Origin: an uncultured Clostridia bacterium
GTDB lineage: Bacteria; Bacillota; Clostridia; Christensenellales; UBA1242
Reading direction: 5' to 3'
Length of the DNA: 64,000 bases
NCBI GenBank assembly: GCA_934746715.1
Contig: CAKVFI010000001.1
Coordinates: 186,001 to 250,000, forward strand
The notes beneath the pieces were generated by a model. That model saw nothing but the letters and a program-made list of their open reading frames with translations. It had not been told where the DNA came from and searched no databases. Both the position numbers and the translations under genes were made by a program. Below are positions 45,342 through 54,247 of the stretch, piece by piece; position 1 is the first letter of the stretch; every line of letters begins with the position of its first letter.

Positions 45342-47357
45342 ATGAAAGGTTTTGCAAAAGTTATTTTAAAATATGTGATTATTTTTGCTTTGGCGTTTGT
45401 TGGCAGTATTGTTTTTGTAACATATTTTAAAGATGGCGTTTTTAGTTTTAATTTTAGATATTTTGGTTCTCCAACTCAAATTGTAATTGTTTTATTGGTT
45501 GTTGGCGGCATTGGTGTGATTGATTTGATGAAAGTGCTTGATGGCAAAACCAAGAAAAAGGACACTGGCAAAGCAGAAGATAAAGTTAAAGACACAAAAG
45601 GCCGTGAAACAACACAATTTTTTAACCGCGACTTTTTGACAAATGACGATTTAAAAAAGATTGCAGGGTTTAACTACAACACATTAACTTCAATCAGGAA
45701 CAGCAAAAAAGATGGTATTTTGATACGTGCGGAAGAAGAACATGGCAGGATGGACATTAACTTTGTAAAACCTATTCACACATTGGTTGTGGGCACAACA
45801 TCATCTGGTAAAACTTACAGATTTGTTATTCCAAGTTTGCAGTTGATGAGCATGACTGCTGCAAAGCCTTCATTTGTTATCACCGACCCAAAAGGCGAAC
45901 TTTACGACAAATGCGCAAACAAATTTGCGGAAGAAGGTTACGATGTTAAAGTTATTAACTTGCGTGACCCATTCTCATCCGTGCAATGGAACCCACTTTC
46001 CTACCCTTATGATATGTATCAACGCAGTTATCATTTGGAAAAAGAAGTTAAAGTTCACCCACCGGGAGACAATCCAAAACAATACAATTTGATTATTCAA
46101 CGTCCATTTGACTATATGCAAACCACTTGGTTTGAATTTAACAATTTTGCATATGCCGACAAAGACAAATTGGAAAATGACATGCGCGTAACTTCTCGTG
46201 AGTTGCAGGACAAAACATTCACAGCCTTAAACGACATCTGCTCCACTCTTGCACCAATTGAAAGCACAAAAGACCCTTCTTGGGAACGCACAGCACAAAA
46301 ACTGATTCAATCTGTTATGCTTGCAATGCTTGAAGACAGCCGCATACCAGAACTTGGCATGACAAGAGAAAAATACAATCTTTACAATGTTTACAAAATT
46401 TGTAATATGACTGACAGCGGGCGCGACACTTATGCAACTCTTAAAAAATATTTGTTCGACTACCGCAGCAAATTCAGCAAAGTGCATGATTTGGCTTCAA
46501 CCGCACTCAACAATGCGGAAAGCACCACAAAAAACTATATGGGCTTTGTTTCAAGCAAAACCGCTTTGTTTAGTGATACGGGTATCAGTTTCTTAACTGC
46601 TCACACTGAAATTGATTTTGTTAATATGGATGAAAAGCCAACAGCAATCTTCCTTATTATTCCAGATGAAATTCGCACGCGTTACCCACTTGCAATTTTG
46701 TTTGTAACTCAATTGTACAAAAAATTGGTTGACAGAGCGCAATCAATCGGCGGCGAACTTAAACGCCATGTTTACTTTATGCTTGATGAATTTGGTAACA
46801 TGCCAAAGTTCCCAGAGTTTGGCTCTATTATGACAGTTGGCCGCAGCCGTGGCATATTCTTTGAACTTTGCGTGCAATCTTACAGCCAGTTGTATCAAGT
46901 TTACGGTCAAGATGAAGGCAAGATTATTAAAGATAACTGCCCTATTCAAATTTATATTGCGTCGGAAGACACAACAACAAACAAAGAATTTAGTGAACTT
47001 TTGGGCAAAAAGACCATTGTTGAAACAAACGAAAACAAATCAAAAGGCCCAGACGGCAAGGAAAGTACTTCAACAAGTTCGATTGTTAAATCAATTCCTA
47101 TCGCCTACCCAGAAGAACTTATGTCGTTCAGAGATAAAAAACAAATTGTTATCAAAACATTTGAGCCAAATGCTTGCTTAAAAACAGTCATTACCCCTGC
47201 TTACGAATCAAAAATTTACAATATGTCACGCGTTTATGGCCAGTATCAAGAAAAACGTATGTTTGATGAAGACCAAGTTTACTATGACATCAAACAACGC
47301 AACAGTATCCTTGCAAAGCAAAACAACGACGATGACGACGATGACGATTTGTTTTAA
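45342..47357 (+). CDS. VirD4-like coupling ATPase
   Basis: 671 aa. Two N-terminal membrane segments (8-28 and 46-62) precede a TraG/VirD4 motor. Walker A is GTTSSGKT (151-158), followed by VITDPKGELYDKC. Walker B is YFMLDEFGNMP, with SRGIFFELCVQSYSQL after it. The C-terminus ends in a run of aspartates and LF, like an acidic docking tail. This protein feeds substrates to the T4SS channel. It is divergent from the other T4SS genes. AAAGGAA precedes ATG 45342. Its final bases are duplicated 88 bases downstream. Confidence 0.93.
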   Translation: MKGFAKVILKYVIIFALAFVGSIVFVTYFKDGVFSFNFRYFGSPTQIVIVLLVVGGIGVIDLMKVLDGKTKKKDTGKAEDKVKDTKGRETTQFFNRDFLTNDDLKKIAGFNYNTLTSIRNSKKDGILIRAEEEHGRMDINFVKPIHTLVVGTTSSGKTYRFVIPSLQLMSMTAAKPSFVITDPKGELYDKCANKFAEEGYDVKVINLRDPFSSVQWNPLSYPYDMYQRSYHLEKEVKVHPPGDNPKQYNLIIQRPFDYMQTTWFEFNNFAYADKDKLENDMRVTSRELQDKTFTALNDICSTLAPIESTKDPSWERTAQKLIQSVMLAMLEDSRIPELGMTREKYNLYNVYKICNMTDSGRDTYATLKKYLFDYRSKFSKVHDLASTALNNAESTTKNYMGFVSSKTALFSDTGISFLTAHTEIDFVNMDEKPTAIFLIIPDEIRTRYPLAILFVTQLYKKLVDRAQSIGGELKRHVYFMLDEFGNMPKFPEFGSIMTVGRSRGIFFELCVQSYSQLYQVYGQDEGKIIKDNCPIQIYIASEDTTTNKEFSELLGKKTIVETNENKSKGPDGKESTSTSSIVKSIPIAYPEELMSFRDKKQIVIKTFEPNACLKTVITPAYESKIYNMSRVYGQYQEKRMFDEDQVYYDIKQRNSILAKQNNDDDDDDDLF

Positions 47358-47447
47358 ATTAAACAAAGTTTAAGAAAAAGAAATCTCATCTAGGAACAAG
47401 CAAAACCCACAGTTTTGGTTTTGACATAATGACGATTTGTTTTAAAT
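47341..47447 (+). repeat. Duplicated virD4 tail
   Basis: 47341-47359, covering the last codons and stop, is repeated exactly at 47429-47447 (19 bases). The 69 bases between them hold no gene; I do not see a clear member of the hairpin family there. Confidence 0.85.
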
Positions 47448-47449
47448 AA

Positions 47450-47475
47450 AAAAAGCGCCTTTCGGCGTTTTTTTT
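47450..47475. terminator. Bidirectional terminator after virD4
   Basis: CGCC/GGCG stem inside A and T tracts, following the second copy of the virD4 tail and ending at the RSH gene. Confidence 0.85.
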
Positions 47476-47482
47476 GTGTGGT

Positions 47483-48922
47483 TTAATAATACATATAATT
47501 TAAACTTTCAAAATATTTAATCAAAACTCGTTTGGCAAGTTCAGTGTTAACATATGCAAGCCATTTTAATTGTGCATTGTTTTTTGCATTACCATTTTCA
47601 TCTTTTTCTGTTATTATTTCCACCTTATCACCTTCATTAAGTTTTGTGTATGGTGGCAATTTTGTTTTGCTGTCATTAACAATTGCATATTTAAACGAAA
47701 ATCCAATATCACGATGAATTTTAAAAGCAAAATCAAGCACAGTGCTGCCTTTTGCAATATACTTAACTTCGCCAGAACGGGTTTTTACTTTAATTAAATC
47801 AACATCAAGTTCATTAATATTTTCTTCATCAATTCTATCCAAATTTCGTCCGTCTGCCGTGCCAACTTTAACTATTGTATATTCATTTTCCGTAAGCACA
47901 TAAATGTTGTATTTATTTTTAAATTCATCTTCAACAACCATATACATTTTGCCAGTAAACCCACCAATTTTTGTATCTATGATTTTAAGATTAGTTTTTA
48001 GTTGCAACAAATTAATCACTTCTGTTATTGCCTTTTTGTGAGAAACACCTTGATAAAGCATAAAAATATTGTAGTTTGCAACTTTTAAAATTTGACCTTG
48101 AGAAATTTTGCTTAAATCCACCTTTTTGTAAAGTCTGGTTAAATCTTCAAAAACCTTGTATTCTCTCACATTTTTAATTTTTATGGTTTTAATTGAAGAA
48201 TTGGCAAATATCACCTTAAATTTGTAGTTTAAATCTTCAATATTTTTTTGGTTTGAATTGTGATAAATTGTGTAGTGCTCCAAAAAAGGTTTTATTATTT
48301 GTTGGTTTTCAATTTTAAAGCATTCATTTTTTATTGCCCTATAAAAATATTCACTTTTAAGTGCCTTTGCTATTGGGAGAACCCACTTTTCAGTTTCTCG
48401 CACTTTTTCAAGTTGTTTTGAGTATTCAAATATGGCAATTGTTCTTAAATTGTGCAATCTATCTGCAAACTTAATGGCAAATCCACAAGGATTTTCTTTG
48501 CCAAGAGTGATAAGTTTTTTAAACGTTTGCTCTTCTGCAGAAGATTTAACAAATTCTGGATCTTCATACAAATTTTCTTTGTCAAAAACATATTTTGTTT
48601 TATCAATAGCACTAACACAATCAACCAGTTTAAAAACTGTTTCATTAAAATCAGCAATCATCTCTTTGCGTGTGTAACCACAATCTTCAATCGTGTCATG
48701 CAAAAGTGCGCCAGCAATAACGTTTTGGTCAAAATCCAATTTTGCCAAAATCAACGCAACTTCAACTGGGTGGCTGATGTAAGGCGTGCCATCTTTACGC
48801 TTTTGATTTTTGTGCAAATCTTTGGCTTTTTCATACGCTTTTTTTATTATTTCAACAGGCATTTCGTTTGATGTGGCAACTTCAAGCAGAGTTTCAAAGC
48901 GTTTGTCAATTTCCTCAAACAT
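47483..48922 (-). CDS. RSH-type (p)ppGpp hydrolase with TGS domain, no synthetase motifs
   Basis: 479 aa, much shorter than RelA/SpoT (about 730). Residues about 25-175 form an HD domain with YISHPVEVA, LLHDTIED, FADRLHNLRT and a conserved YFY. The middle (about 190-375) shows none of the synthetase landmarks I would expect (RxKxxxS, the conserved R-x-Y, the H-x-x-x motif). Residues about 395-455 form a TGS domain (VKTRSGEVKYIAKGSTVLDFAFKI). It probably degrades alarmones and senses some signal by TGS. The start overlaps the stop of the XRE gene by eight bases, so they are co-translated. Confidence 0.8.
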   Translation of the reverse strand: MFEEIDKRFETLLEVATSNEMPVEIIKKAYEKAKDLHKNQKRKDGTPYISHPVEVALILAKLDFDQNVIAGALLHDTIEDCGYTRKEMIADFNETVFKLVDCVSAIDKTKYVFDKENLYEDPEFVKSSAEEQTFKKLITLGKENPCGFAIKFADRLHNLRTIAIFEYSKQLEKVRETEKWVLPIAKALKSEYFYRAIKNECFKIENQQIIKPFLEHYTIYHNSNQKNIEDLNYKFKVIFANSSIKTIKIKNVREYKVFEDLTRLYKKVDLSKISQGQILKVANYNIFMLYQGVSHKKAITEVINLLQLKTNLKIIDTKIGGFTGKMYMVVEDEFKNKYNIYVLTENEYTIVKVGTADGRNLDRIDEENINELDVDLIKVKTRSGEVKYIAKGSTVLDFAFKIHRDIGFSFKYAIVNDSKTKLPPYTKLNEGDKVEIITEKDENGNAKNNAQLKWLAYVNTELAKRVLIKYFESLNYMYY

Positions 48923-49871
48923 CTATCCCCTCCCTGATAAGTTTGTAAATTGCATCATCTTCCTTGTTTGACACCTTTGCAAACCTAAACACATTAGCTT
49001 CCAAAATTTCATTAAAATGATATTCCAATTTATTCCTTACAATTGCTTGCTTTTGATTGTCAGTAAGCTCAATTGATATTTCATTTTTTTCAACATATAA
49101 ACGTTTAAATAGGTCAATTATATCTTTAATTGCAAAATCCATATTAACTGTAAAATCATCAAATTTTAACAGATTATACAACTCACCATCTGGCACATCA
49201 ATAAGTTTTTTTGTTAAAATAATAAATTGAATGCAAGGATTATGTTCGCGTCCCCTTGCAATTGAATTTGCAGTGCCAACACCGCCAATATACTCTTGTT
49301 TAGTTGGTGGATTGTTTAAAATAATAAAACTTTTATCTCCGTTTGTTTTGTTTGCCAAATCAATAAATATGCTTTGATCGCTTGCTGAAATATCTCCAAC
49401 ATAAAAATTGTTGGAATCTTGATAAATCTTCTTCACATTTGTTGTTGAATTTAAGGCTTTAAGCAATCTTACAGCTTCTGTTCTTTCTTTTGTAAAAATT
49501 GCATTAACTTGAACGGTTTTGTCAAGTTCATTTTCTTTAAAAATGCTCAAAACACCATAGTTTAATGTGTTTTTCAAATTTGTGTGAACTTCACCTTTAT
49601 AAGAATCATTATTATAATAATAAATTAAGTAATTACCCAAATATCTATCATATGATTCTTTTTCTTCCACCTTGAATTCAGAAAATAAAAAATCGTCCAC
49701 GCTTATGCCAAAAGCATCCTTCAACGCTATAAGAAATTGTATAGAAGGTTCACTATTTTTTGATAGATAATTGTTAATGCTAGATTGTGAAAAACCTGTT
49801 TTATCTGCAATGCCTTTTTGAGTGTATTGCTTTGCAAGTTTTTTCAAATTTTGTTGAAACATAGAATTCAT
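48915..49871 (-). CDS. XRE-family regulator with a C-terminal ligand/enzyme-like domain
   Basis: 318 aa. Residues about 5-60 are a helix-turn-helix (YTQKGIADKTGFSQSSINNYLSKN). The rest is a mixed alpha/beta region I do not recognise, with IILNNPPTKQEYIGGVG and GREHNP stretches. AGAGG precedes ATG 49871. It is followed with an 8-base overlap by the RSH hydrolase and probably controls their shared operon. Confidence 0.75.
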   Translation of the reverse strand: MNSMFQQNLKKLAKQYTQKGIADKTGFSQSSINNYLSKNSEPSIQFLIALKDAFGISVDDFLFSEFKVEEKESYDRYLGNYLIYYYNNDSYKGEVHTNLKNTLNYGVLSIFKENELDKTVQVNAIFTKERTEAVRLLKALNSTTNVKKIYQDSNNFYVGDISASDQSIFIDLANKTNGDKSFIILNNPPTKQEYIGGVGTANSIARGREHNPCIQFIILTKKLIDVPDGELYNLLKFDDFTVNMDFAIKDIIDLFKRLYVEKNEISIELTDNQKQAIVRNKLEYHFNEILEANVFRFAKVSNKEDDAIYKLIREGIDV

Positions 49872-49894
49872 AACAAACCTCTTTTATATCCATT

Positions 49895-49923
49895 AGAATA
49901 TTCATATTTTTCAAAAAAGTCAA
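49895..49923 (-). promoter_or_regulatory. Promoter of the XRE-RSH operon
   Basis: TTGACT (49918-49923), 17-bp spacer, TATTCT (49895-49900). The palindrome GAATATTC (49896-49903) overlaps the -10 box and is a plausible binding site for the XRE protein itself. The remaining bases to 50020 are A/T-rich. Confidence 0.65.
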
Positions 49924-50021
49924 TTATTTTTTCAATCTTATAATGAATTTTATCACAATACTAATATTTTATATATCATTTTTATATAGGCTATATTATT
50001 ATAATGATATTTTATGCATTT

Positions 50022-50177
50022 AACAAAAAACACAAGTTGCAATAACTTGTGCCTAATTAAAAATTGGTGCCCTCACAAAAGCCTAGCAAAGTGGGTTTTG
50101 TGAGGGAACGAGAAAGCCAAGTGTAAATGCGACATTTTGTGTTTTTAAACAAAAAACACAAGTCGCTAGAACTTGTG
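50022..50177 (-). repeat. Duplicated terminator enclosing hairpin repeat unit D
   Basis: Two terminators with a near-identical arm and A-tract (stems CACAAGTT/AACTTGTG at 50031-50051 and CACAAGT/ACTTGTG at 50157-50177) are 126 bases apart. Between them at 50070-50106 is the unit hairpin, CCCTCACAAAA/TTTTGTGAGGG, which matches the layout of the spoVT unit. The upstream element is the tRNA remnant at 50186. Confidence 0.75.
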
Positions 50178-50185
50178 CTTTCGAG

Positions 50186-50255
50186 TGGTTGCTGAGACAG
50201 GATTTGAACCTGTAACCTTTCGCTATTTATACTTCGTATAACCCTCGGTTACACA
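50186..50255 (-). pseudogene. Broken tRNA: 3' half only
   Basis: On the minus strand the T-arm (ACAGG, TTCAAAT loop, CCTGT), the 3' acceptor strand CTCAGCA, discriminator A and CCA are intact. No matching 5' acceptor strand, D-arm or anticodon arm is present; instead there is an A/T-rich stretch. It keeps its terminator, so it is a tRNA tail left behind by rearrangement. Confidence 0.65.
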
Positions 50256-50257
50256 AC

Positions 50258-50283
50258 AAAAAAAACAAGCCTTGTTAGACTTG
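50258..50283 (-). terminator. Terminator of the initiator tRNA
   Basis: CAAGTCT/AGGCTTG stem (one G-T pair) then TTTTTTTT on the minus strand. Confidence 0.8.
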
Positions 50284-50290
50284 CTTTATC

Positions 50291-50367
50291 TGGTTGCGGG
50301 GGTTGGATTTGAACCAACGACCTTCGGGTTATGAGCCCGACGAGCTGCCGTGCTGCTCCACCCCGCG
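50291..50367 (-). tRNA. tRNA-fMet (initiator, anticodon CAU)
   Basis: Nearly identical to known bacterial initiator tRNAs: CGCGGGG at the 5' end with the first-pair mismatch expected of initiators, the GGG/CCC anticodon stem, loop CTCATAA and encoded CCA. Confidence 0.97.
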
Positions 50368-50430
50368 ATATATTAAGTTTACATTGAATTTTATGTTAAA
50401 TTATTAAGTTTTATGCTTCAATGCTTTATT

Positions 50431-50459
50431 AATATATCATATTTTTGCTGTTCTGTCAA
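50431..50459 (-). promoter_or_regulatory. Promoter of the initiator tRNA
   Basis: TTGACA (50454-50459), 17-bp spacer, TGA before TATATT (50431-50436). The leader is about 57 bases. Confidence 0.85.
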
Positions 50460-50532
50460 TATTTTTGGCAAAAAATTTTAAATTTGCAAATTTGTGTAAA
50501 GTATTATTCCATTTGCGATTACATAATCGATA

Positions 50533-52530
50533 TTAATCTGTTAAATAAAATGTGCAAGTTGAAAGTTTTTTGCGTTTTAATTTAAAACGTTTGCCAGTGT
50601 TAAGCACAAACTCATATCCGCTGTGATATGGGCAATTGCCACAATTTGCGTGCAAATGTTCTTTCATTGGGCAATGACGCAAAGTCATATACGGCATAGT
50701 GTGTTGCATTGTGTTTTCTGCTGGAATGTAAGGCATTTTAAACACAGCCGCTGAAAAATCGTTATAAATATTCATTCCTCCACCCAAATAAATTTTGGTG
50801 TTAAAATCCAACGCATACAAGTTGTTTGCCAATACTGCAATTTTGTTTTTTTCAACCAAAGCGCGCAAAAATTCAATGTCTGGTTTCAAAGCAAAATTTG
50901 GCAAATTAAGAACAAAAACCTTGTTTAAACTTTCCACTTTTTGTTTAAAGTCAACAATTTCTGCTTCGATATAATTTTCGGGGTCAAAAACAATAATTTT
51001 GGCAAACAAATCATCATCAGCATTTTCCACAAACTGAAAGTCTTTTAATTGATTAACTTTTTGTGGTTCATTTAAAATAATTTTGTTAAGTTTTGGCGCT
51101 TCAATTTTGGTTTTTTGTTCAACAATTTTTTCCACAACCATACGCCTAAACTCGTTCAGTTTCTGCTTTGGAATGAACACATTTTCAATCTCGGCATTTA
51201 TGTCAAAATCAAAAAACTCGTTCTTTTTAAAATTTTCTTGCAATTCTTCAATTGAAAGCGGTGCATTTTTTGCAGTTTGCAATATTTCACCTTTAACTTC
51301 ACTCATTTTTTTGTCAACGCTAAATTTTGCTGTTATTTGTTGGTTTGCTTTTGCAACAATTTTGATTGGAACATTTACCTTGCGCGTGGTTGCAAGCATG
51401 GCTTGTTCAAGGTTGTAATCATTAATAAGATTTACAATATCTCCTTTTTGAACATTGTTTGTTGTGGTTATGCGATAAAGTTTGCCAGCACATGTTAAGT
51501 CATATGCAGTAACAACTGCAACTTCTTGCCCTTGCCTAAAAAACTTAAAACTGGATTTTGGGTTGATTTCACGATTTGAAGAAATAAAAATTTCATTAAA
51601 CCTTTTACCTTTCTTAACGCGCTCCACTTTACCAATTTCCAAACCTACATGGTTTTGCAATTTTGAAATTATGCCGCTGTTGCCATTAAAATAACCTTGT
51701 GTGTAACCGCGGTTGAAAGCGATAGGTAAATCGTTGACTGATGAAACAATTCCGTCCAATGCCTGCCTATAAGTTTTTGTTGCAACACCAACATAATAAG
51801 GTCTTCTTGCCCTGCCTTCAATTTTTATTGTGTCCACACCCGCTGATTGCAAATCGTCAAGCCTATCAAGCATATTAAAATCTTTTGCACTCAACAAATA
51901 GCCCGTTGCCAACGCTTTGTTGTTTAAGCGTAAATCATAAGGCAAACGGCACAACTGTTTACATTTGCCACGATTACCACTTGCGTCAAGCAAATAAGAG
52001 GACATATAGCAGTTGCCAGAAAAACAAACACACAGCGCACCTTGCGCAAAATATTCAATTTCCATATTCGTGTTTTGCTTTATGCGTTTAATTTCTTCCA
52101 AATGGGTTTCTCTTGCCAAAACAATACGCTTAAAACCTAACTTTTCAGCTTGCTTAACCCCTTCCAAATTGTGCAATCCCATTTGCGTGCTTGCATGCAT
52201 TTCAACTTGTGGATAATGTTTGTGAACCAAATTGGCCAAGCCCAAATCTTGCACAATAAAAGCATCAACCCCCAGATTGTAAGCATCAACAATCAAATCC
52301 AAAGCCGATTGCATTTCTTCATTAGTAAACAAAATGTTAACAGTCAAGTGAACCTTAACGCCATAAATATGTGCCAAGTCCACTGCTTGTTTTAATGTGG
52401 ACAAAGAAAAACCTTCAATGTTGCGCGCGTTAAAATCTTTCACTCCAAGATAGATTTCATCTGCACCATTGTATATTGCCATCTTTAAACTTTGTTCATC
52501 ACCCACAGGCGACAATAATTTCATTTTCAT
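50533..52530 (-). CDS. U32 family peptidase / RlhA-like hydroxylation protein
   Basis: 665 aa. The N-terminal U32 domain shows LLSPVGDEQSLKMAI, GADEIYLGVKDFNAR, HASTQMG, ALCVCFSGNCYMSSYL and GNRGKCKQLCR, with the Cys residues that are likely Fe-S ligands. A DUF3656-like second part follows, and the C-terminus carries further Cys (GNCPYH, STCTF). Homologues help hydroxylate 23S rRNA C2501 or act on collagen-like substrates; I favour the rRNA role. The start ATG 52530 is leaderless. Confidence 0.88.
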   Translation of the reverse strand: MKMKLLSPVGDEQSLKMAIYNGADEIYLGVKDFNARNIEGFSLSTLKQAVDLAHIYGVKVHLTVNILFTNEEMQSALDLIVDAYNLGVDAFIVQDLGLANLVHKHYPQVEMHASTQMGLHNLEGVKQAEKLGFKRIVLARETHLEEIKRIKQNTNMEIEYFAQGALCVCFSGNCYMSSYLLDASGNRGKCKQLCRLPYDLRLNNKALATGYLLSAKDFNMLDRLDDLQSAGVDTIKIEGRARRPYYVGVATKTYRQALDGIVSSVNDLPIAFNRGYTQGYFNGNSGIISKLQNHVGLEIGKVERVKKGKRFNEIFISSNREINPKSSFKFFRQGQEVAVVTAYDLTCAGKLYRITTTNNVQKGDIVNLINDYNLEQAMLATTRKVNVPIKIVAKANQQITAKFSVDKKMSEVKGEILQTAKNAPLSIEELQENFKKNEFFDFDINAEIENVFIPKQKLNEFRRMVVEKIVEQKTKIEAPKLNKIILNEPQKVNQLKDFQFVENADDDLFAKIIVFDPENYIEAEIVDFKQKVESLNKVFVLNLPNFALKPDIEFLRALVEKNKIAVLANNLYALDFNTKIYLGGGMNIYNDFSAAVFKMPYIPAENTMQHTMPYMTLRHCPMKEHLHANCGNCPYHSGYEFVLNTGKRFKLKRKKLSTCTFYLTD

Positions 52531-52537
52531 ACTTACA

Positions 52538-52566
52538 ATATTAACACAAACTCAACAAAAAGTAAA
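52538..52566 (-). promoter_or_regulatory. Leaderless promoter of the U32 gene
   Basis: TTTACT (52561-52566), 17-bp spacer, TGT before TAATAT (52538-52543), seven bases to ATG 52530. Confidence 0.75.
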
Positions 52567-52835
52567 GAACGAAATTTACACAATAAAAAAATAATTAACT
52601 GCAAAATTAAAATAAAACCAAAAATTATTTTTGCAAAATAAAAAATTAATTATTATTTTAAAATATTAAAAAAATTGAAAAAATATTAAAAAATAATTAA
52701 AAACATATTAAAAAATGAATTTTTTATTTAAATTTTTATTTTTTTATTAATTTTTAAAGAAATAAAAAACAATAAACAAATTAAAAAACCACATTACATA
52801 TTTTTTAATTAAGAATACATACATCAAAAAATCGC
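52567..52835. other. AT-rich intergenic stretch
   Basis: Gap between the divergent U32 and CobW genes, nearly pure A/T. I see no gene or RNA. Two similar stretches, CACATTACAT and GCGTTACAT (near 52790 and 52835), could be regulatory half-sites but do not form a clear Zur box. Confidence 0.35.
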
Positions 52836-52864
52836 GTTACATTTTTGTTTTTTTGTGATATAAT
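52836..52864 (+). promoter_or_regulatory. Extended -10 promoter of the CobW gene
   Basis: GTTACA (52836-52841), 17-bp spacer, TGA before TATAAT (52859-52864), then a short leader with AAGGAG. Confidence 0.75.
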
Positions 52865-52885
52865 AAAAATATTTAAGGAGAAATT

Positions 52886-54124
52886 ATGCAAGAATTTAAA
52901 ACTATTCCTATAACATTGGTTACAGGTTATTTGGGCAGCGGCAAAACCACTTTGCTTAATCATATTTTGACAAACACAAAAGGCTACAAAGTTGCAGTTA
53001 TTGTTAACGACATTGGTGAAGTTAACATTGATGCAGATTTGATTGAAAAAGGTGGTATTGTTGGCAAAAAGGAAGAAAATTTGGTCGCACTACAAAACGG
53101 TTGTATCTGTTGCACTTTGCGCAAAGATTTGATTGAACAAATTCATGACATTGTTAAGCAACGTAAATTTGACCACATTATCATTGAAGCAAGTGGCATT
53201 TGCGAACCTATTCCTATTGCTCAAACTCTCACATTTTTAACCGATAGTTTCCGCCAAAAGCATATGCCAATCTTTTGCAAACTTGACGCTGTTATTAGCG
53301 TTGTAGACGCATTGCGCATGGTGCAAGAATTTGGCTGTGGTGAAGAACTTACAAAGCAAGATATTGGCGAAGACGACATTGAAAATTTGGTTATTCAACA
53401 AATTGAATTTTGCGACATTTTGATTTTAAACAAAGTAAGCGAAGTGAGCAAAGTTGAACTTGACCGTGTTAAAAAAATCATCAAAAACATTCAACCAAAA
53501 GCAAAATTGATTGAAGCAGATTACAGCAACGTTGAAATGAAAGACATTTTGGACACAAATTTGTTTGATATGGAAAACGCTCTTACAAGTTCTGGTTGGT
53601 TTAACGCCCTTGACCAAGATGTTGAAGACGCTGACAATCACGAAGAACATACACATCACGAAGAACACGACCATGATGATGATCATGAACACGATGATGA
53701 CAAAAACAACCATCACGAGCACCACCATGAACATAATCACGATCATGAACATGGCGAAACAGAAGAATATGGAATTGGCACATTTGTATACTATCGCCGT
53801 CGTCCTTTTGACAGACTTAAATTTGAAGATTGGACACAAAAAGATTACGGCAAACAAATTATCCGCACAAAAGGTCTTGTTTACTTTACCGGCGACAACA
53901 GAATGAGTTATGTTTACGAGCAAGCAGGCAAACAAAAAGTTTTAACAGAAAATGGCCCTTGGTACGCAACTTTGCCAAGATACCAAATTGAACAAATGCT
54001 TTTGAATGACGAACGTTTCCGCCATGATTGGGACCCACAATACGGCGACAGAATGATCAAACTCGTGTTTATTGGTCAACACATAAACAAGCAATTAATC
54101 ACTGATGAGTTGGATAAAATTTAG
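52886..54124 (+). CDS. CobW/COG0523 GTPase, probable zinc chaperone
   Basis: 412 aa. A P-loop GYLGSGKTT (residues 14-22) begins the GTPase domain. The CxCC metal motif is C73/C75/C76 (NGCICCT). ASGICEP and a LILNKV guanine-binding strand follow. A very His/Asp/Glu-rich linker of about 45 residues lies near 250-295, then the CobW C-terminal domain. The family delivers zinc (or cobalt) to client enzymes, and the His-rich linker fits metal storage or delivery. AAGGAG precedes ATG 52886. Confidence 0.92.
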   Translation: MQEFKTIPITLVTGYLGSGKTTLLNHILTNTKGYKVAVIVNDIGEVNIDADLIEKGGIVGKKEENLVALQNGCICCTLRKDLIEQIHDIVKQRKFDHIIIEASGICEPIPIAQTLTFLTDSFRQKHMPIFCKLDAVISVVDALRMVQEFGCGEELTKQDIGEDDIENLVIQQIEFCDILILNKVSEVSKVELDRVKKIIKNIQPKAKLIEADYSNVEMKDILDTNLFDMENALTSSGWFNALDQDVEDADNHEEHTHHEEHDHDDDHEHDDDKNNHHEHHHEHNHDHEHGETEEYGIGTFVYYRRRPFDRLKFEDWTQKDYGKQIIRTKGLVYFTGDNRMSYVYEQAGKQKVLTENGPWYATLPRYQIEQMLLNDERFRHDWDPQYGDRMIKLVFIGQHINKQLITDELDKI

Positions 54125-54192
54125 TTGTAAAACAAATTTACAACTTAACACAAATCTTAAATTAAATTTAAAAAAATTAAATAAAAAACAAA

Positions 54193-54220
54193 AAAACGAG
54201 ATAATTTTCTCGTTTTTTTG
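54193..54220. terminator. Bidirectional terminator after the CobW gene
   Basis: AAACGAGA/TTCTCGTTT stem with A and T tracts, between convergent genes. Confidence 0.85.
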
Positions 54221-54247
54221 CATATTTTTTAGTGTTTTTTAACTTTT

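Noticed and set aside
36864..47357. Complete integrative conjugative element
   Set aside because: No relaxase, integrase or flanking direct repeats were seen. The short gene-tail repeats do not bracket the whole locus.
50229..50249. loxP-like half-site (ATACTTCGTATA) in the tRNA remnant
   Set aside because: Only one arm partly matches, no second arm follows and no recombinase gene is near. Treated as chance.
52786..52845. Zur operator before the CobW gene
   Set aside because: Two TTACAT-like stretches are present but no palindrome resembling the known Zur box can be built from them.
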